This document shows, in pieces, positions 61,243 to 64,000 of a DNA stretch of 64,000 bases. The notes under the pieces were generated by a model. That model was not told the DNA's origin and searched no databases. It saw only the letters and a program-made list of their open reading frames with translations. The translations under genes and the position numbers were made by a program. Origin of the DNA: Apium graveolens (Eukaryota; Streptophyta; Magnoliopsida; Apiales; Apiaceae); assembly GCF_009905375.1 (NCBI RefSeq), contig NC_133649.1:234574201-234638200 (forward strand), in the 5' to 3' direction. How positions within the stretch are numbered: the stretch's first letter is position 1; each line of letters opens with the position of its first letter.

Positions 61243-62970
61243 ATGGAGGATCGTGATCTAGCTCGTTTGGGGAAGATGAACACTTCCAAGAGAGGTATTG
61301 CCATTCAAATCCAATCTCCGTACACTTCTTTAATAGATATGATAAACACTAGAGGCGATGAATATCCTTCTTATCTGAATTAGATTCATACAACCATGGT
61401 AACAATTTCCACGAGTTTGAGGGTAGGATTGAGTCCATGAACACCACGTATAAACTTCCACCCAACCTTAGAATTACCCCAGCCGCCCTTAGGGATAGGA
61501 CATGTAACTGGGAGGGGGACACTTTGTTTATTTATCGAGGAGCCCTGACCGCGGGTCTTAGGTTCCCATTTCACGAATTTATTCTTCATTTACTTGCAGA
61601 CGTAAAAATCAACCCTTGTCAACTCCCTCCTAATGCATGGAGGAATATTATCTATTTTATGGTTCTTTGTCTTAGAAATAATTTTCTTCTTTCTGTAGCT
61701 ATCTTTAGGAAAGTTTTTCCATTTTATAACAGTTCCATGGGTCAACCGGGCTGGGTTTTGATTCATCAACGACCCAAAATTCCCTATATTTTTGATAGCA
61801 ACTTTATAGTCGAGAACAACCCTAAATGGAGGGATGAGTTTGTTAGGCTGACCTGGGCTGGGGGTGATTGGGCCACACTCTTCCGTAGGCCCTTTTGTAA
61901 AATGTCAGATGGGAGTTCTGGTAGCATCAGGTTAACCGATGTGGAGGAGGTGGCCTATCAAGCCCTCATTTCTGATGACGGAAAAACAGATACTTGGACT
62001 CTTTTAGAGGAGTTCTCGTTGAAGAAAGTTGGACTTTCTCATTTCAGTGATAAGGGTAACTCTACCTGCGCATCTATTTTACTCCTTTTATTGCAACTCT
62101 ATTATTTCCAGAATTTTAATACTTTTCTTCTCTTTCTTTCAGTTTGTAAGGCCATTAACAATATCAACAGGCCTAAGGAGGGGGAATCTGGCCTCTAGAA
62201 GAGGGCCAAGATGAACAAAGACCCCAGGGGCAAGCCTGATGCTCCCACCTTCCTTAGGCCCCACGTCCCTGTTGTGGAGCTGGGGGATGATGTGGATCCT
62301 CCACTTGAGGCGCACTCCTTTAGGCCTAACTGGAGCTTTACGAGAAGTGATACGGTGGTTGGATCCACCAAGCATGCCAAGGATTGGTCGTACCATTCCA
62401 TTACTCCCCACGACTTCACTGACATTGTCATGGGGAGTGACATCGAGTCTATTGAGCTTCTGGGTTCTCAGGCCCAAGTTGCGGTAACGTCCCTTTCTTT
62501 TCTCCTTAAGTTCCAACATTCTTGTTTTTCAATGAACTTGTGTTAACTCATGTTTTTTTGTGCAGAGTAACACCTACTTCCAGGCAACCCTCCATCAGGC
62601 TAGGTCTTGGAAGGGGAACTCTGATGAGTTTGAAAGGAAGATGAAGAAATGGAAGGAGAGAGCTGATGTACTGGAGAAGGAGCTAGCTACAAAGAAAGAG
62701 GAGCTGTCTAAGGCTCATTCTGAGCTAGTGAAACTTAGGAGTGATAAGGAGAAACTCATTGATGATTACATGGATTCTGATAAATTCAAGAATCTCATGG
62801 AAATCTATGATGAGGGTCTTTACAACTTTGAAGGCGGTCTCTGAGAAGCATCCTGGCCTAGTAGATCCCAAGGACTTTATAAGTCCTGAGCAGCCAGAGA
62901 CTAAGGATAGCTTGGATGCTCTCTTCAACTCTCCCACGCCTGATGATCGTATTCTGAATAACACTTTATT
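61243..62970 (+). pseudogene. Putative gypsy-type transposon protein (PF04195-like), decayed
   Basis: It starts MEDRDLARLGKMNTSKRGIA at 61243. A frameshift near 61370-61383 moves the frame to LDSYNHGNNFHEFEGR and MNTTYKLPPN. The conserved core follows: GALTAGLRFPFHEFILHLLA, QLPPNAWRNIIYFMVLCLRN, WRDEFVRLTWAGGDW. Introns 62056-62142 and 62484-62565 are supported by GT-AG sites and frame. A TAG lies at 62196-62198. The last exon encodes a coiled coil (about 62620-62760, ELATKKEELSKAHSELVKLR) with a second frameshift near 62810 before SEKHPGLVDPKDFISPEQPE. This family is found in plant genomes as Gag-like or transposon-associated proteins of unclear function. Two frameshifts and one stop make this copy inactive. 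Confidence 0.75.
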
Positions 62971-62979
62971 GGAGTTCCC

Positions 62980-64000
62980 AAGAAGTGTGGGAATATTTTA
63001 AACACTTTATTTTTTAGGAAAATGGATAGCACAAAAAGAAGAATTGGAGTTCATTAAGACGACGTCTGAATTAGAGGCATGAAAGATCATTGTGAATATA
63101 AAGAGTTAAAGGGGGTTTTGGAGATTGTATAAAAATGTCCATCAATGAGTGTTATGGATAAAAAACTAGAGTATACTAATTGTTGTGTTTATTGCTAAGG
63201 TTCGAGAGCTCAAGGCCTTTAATGGCTGCTCTCGTATTTCGTAGTTTAACTCTGCCTTTACGAGATGCCTACGTATCTCTGTGAATTAGAGAATCAAGCC
63301 AAAAAATGTAGTTCTGATTGGTGGGGGTGAGACCCCTTATATAGATGTTGGGAGTCCTTAAATTGGACTTGGGTTATGAGACTTGGTGGACAAGTCTTGG
63401 AATTAGAATGGACTTTGGAGTCCTAGGAAGTAGGAAGCTGATTCCTTATCCCATGAGGTTCCTTGGAGGCCAATCTACAAGGATTTATATCCTCACTAGG
63501 ACTCATCTTAATATCTATTTTTCTCCCTTATTAATTAATTATGAAATTAATTGATATTCAGGGTTTTGGGCCTTCTTTGTTCCATCAGGCCTGATCTGAT
63601 CCATCAGGCCTGATCAATGTGTTAACCTTTTTGGTCTGAATGTCATACATCTTCTTATTGGGCCTTATAGTCCAATTCACGTGCAATTAATGCAATATTA
63701 ATTATGTGTTCATGATTTATTAATTCCCTATCAATGAGAGTATTGAAAAGAGTAGTACTGATAATTTGAATAATAAGGATGGAGTCAAGGAGCCTGTGCA
63801 AAATAAAATTAGTGAGAAGAGGCAAAGCGGGTAAAATTTGAAGAGATGAAGAAGAATTGAGAGGAATTAACAGAAGAAAATAGAATGTTTAAATATGTGG
63901 AAGCTGAAGTAGAGAAAAAAGTAGTTAAAGAACTTCTTCAAAGCAAGATTATGTATACCTGGGCGTAAGATATTGCAAGAAGTTTACAAGAGAAATTAAA
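62980..64000 (+). mobile_element. Second LINE copy, ORF1 part, cut by the window end
   Basis: 62980-63149 matches 57457-57626 and 63734-64000 matches the continuation from about 57622, both at high identity. Between them is a solo LTR. The join at 62973-62982 (TTCCCAAGAA) replaces the first part of ORF1 with the transposon gene block. Confidence 0.85.
63150..63733. mobile_element. Solo LTR inserted in the LINE copy
   Basis: A 584-bp insertion that begins TGTTATGGATAAAA and ends TTCCCTATCA, flanked by the 5-bp target duplication ATGAG (63145-63149 and 63734-63738). The uninterrupted sequence exists in the first LINE copy at about 57620. A TATATAGATG-like promoter sits at about 63338. No coding capacity. 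A solo LTR fits best; a very small TRIM-type element is the alternative. Orientation is probably plus, judged from the TATA box. Confidence 0.8.

Noticed and set aside
61386..62519. Minus-strand ORFs opposite the transposon-type gene
   Set aside because: They are shadows of the plus-strand coding frame, which carries the family motifs and splice sites.
1..64000. A wholly new multi-gene system
   Set aside because: Apart from MED14, one small gene and a decayed transposon gene, coding content is explained by known retroelement families. Novelty here lies in RNA structure and element rearrangement.

Overview
This is a window of a plant nuclear genome, most likely a eudicot. It is AT-rich and holds spliced genes with GT-AG introns, Ty1/copia and Ty3/gypsy LTR retrotransposons primed by initiator tRNA-Met, a plant L1-type LINE and Helitron ends. 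I cannot fix the species. No prokaryotic features, CRISPR arrays, rRNA or tRNA genes were seen.

Layout. 1-36369 is a nest of LTR retrotransposons. A minus-strand LTR (1-1199) abuts a decayed copia reverse transcriptase fragment. Next comes a copia element (5' LTR 1734-3429, PBS, long leader, gag-protease, remnants of integrase and RT, PPT, 3' LTR from 8114). Most of its 3' LTR now lies in inverted orientation (8270-8895 and 22291-23181). That inverted LTR is split by an intact minus-strand gypsy insertion (8896-22290) with a 5-bp target duplication CTGTA. A second, left-truncated gypsy copy of the same family follows (23182-35028). It abuts the 3' end of another LTR element (LTR 35593-36369). 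Both gypsy copies share the same scrambled, degenerate interior, so they belong to a non-autonomous lineage that must have been mobilised in trans.

36370-40549 is intergenic DNA with two small Helitrons and the promoter region of the main gene. 40550-53806 (+) encodes the Mediator tail/scaffold subunit MED14 (STRUWWELPETER) in eight exons. The whole reading frame is preserved except for one in-frame TGA in exon 2. Its introns hold a tandem duplication that includes the tail of exon 1, a Helitron and a long inverted repeat. A convergent minus-strand gene (54922-55626, with a 5'UTR intron) encodes a 234-residue protein with a C-terminal motif resembling SIAMESE-related CDK inhibitors.

56387-64000 is a second repeat-rich block. 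It has a 618-bp direct repeat (56387-57004 and 60050-60667), a decayed LINE (ORF1 with an RRM, ORF2 endonuclease, truncated before RT), a second LINE copy at the window end broken by a solo LTR (63150-63733, TSD ATGAG), and a decayed multi-exon gene of the putative gypsy-type transposon family (61243-62970) behind an 80-bp tandem repeat.

The observation I rate highest is in the copia leader. The 18-nt motif CGGTTCGTGCCACAGCCG recurs four times just before gag. Each copy sits near the tip of an inverted repeat, and the stems differ in sequence from copy to copy. That pattern suggests a repeated structured RNA domain.
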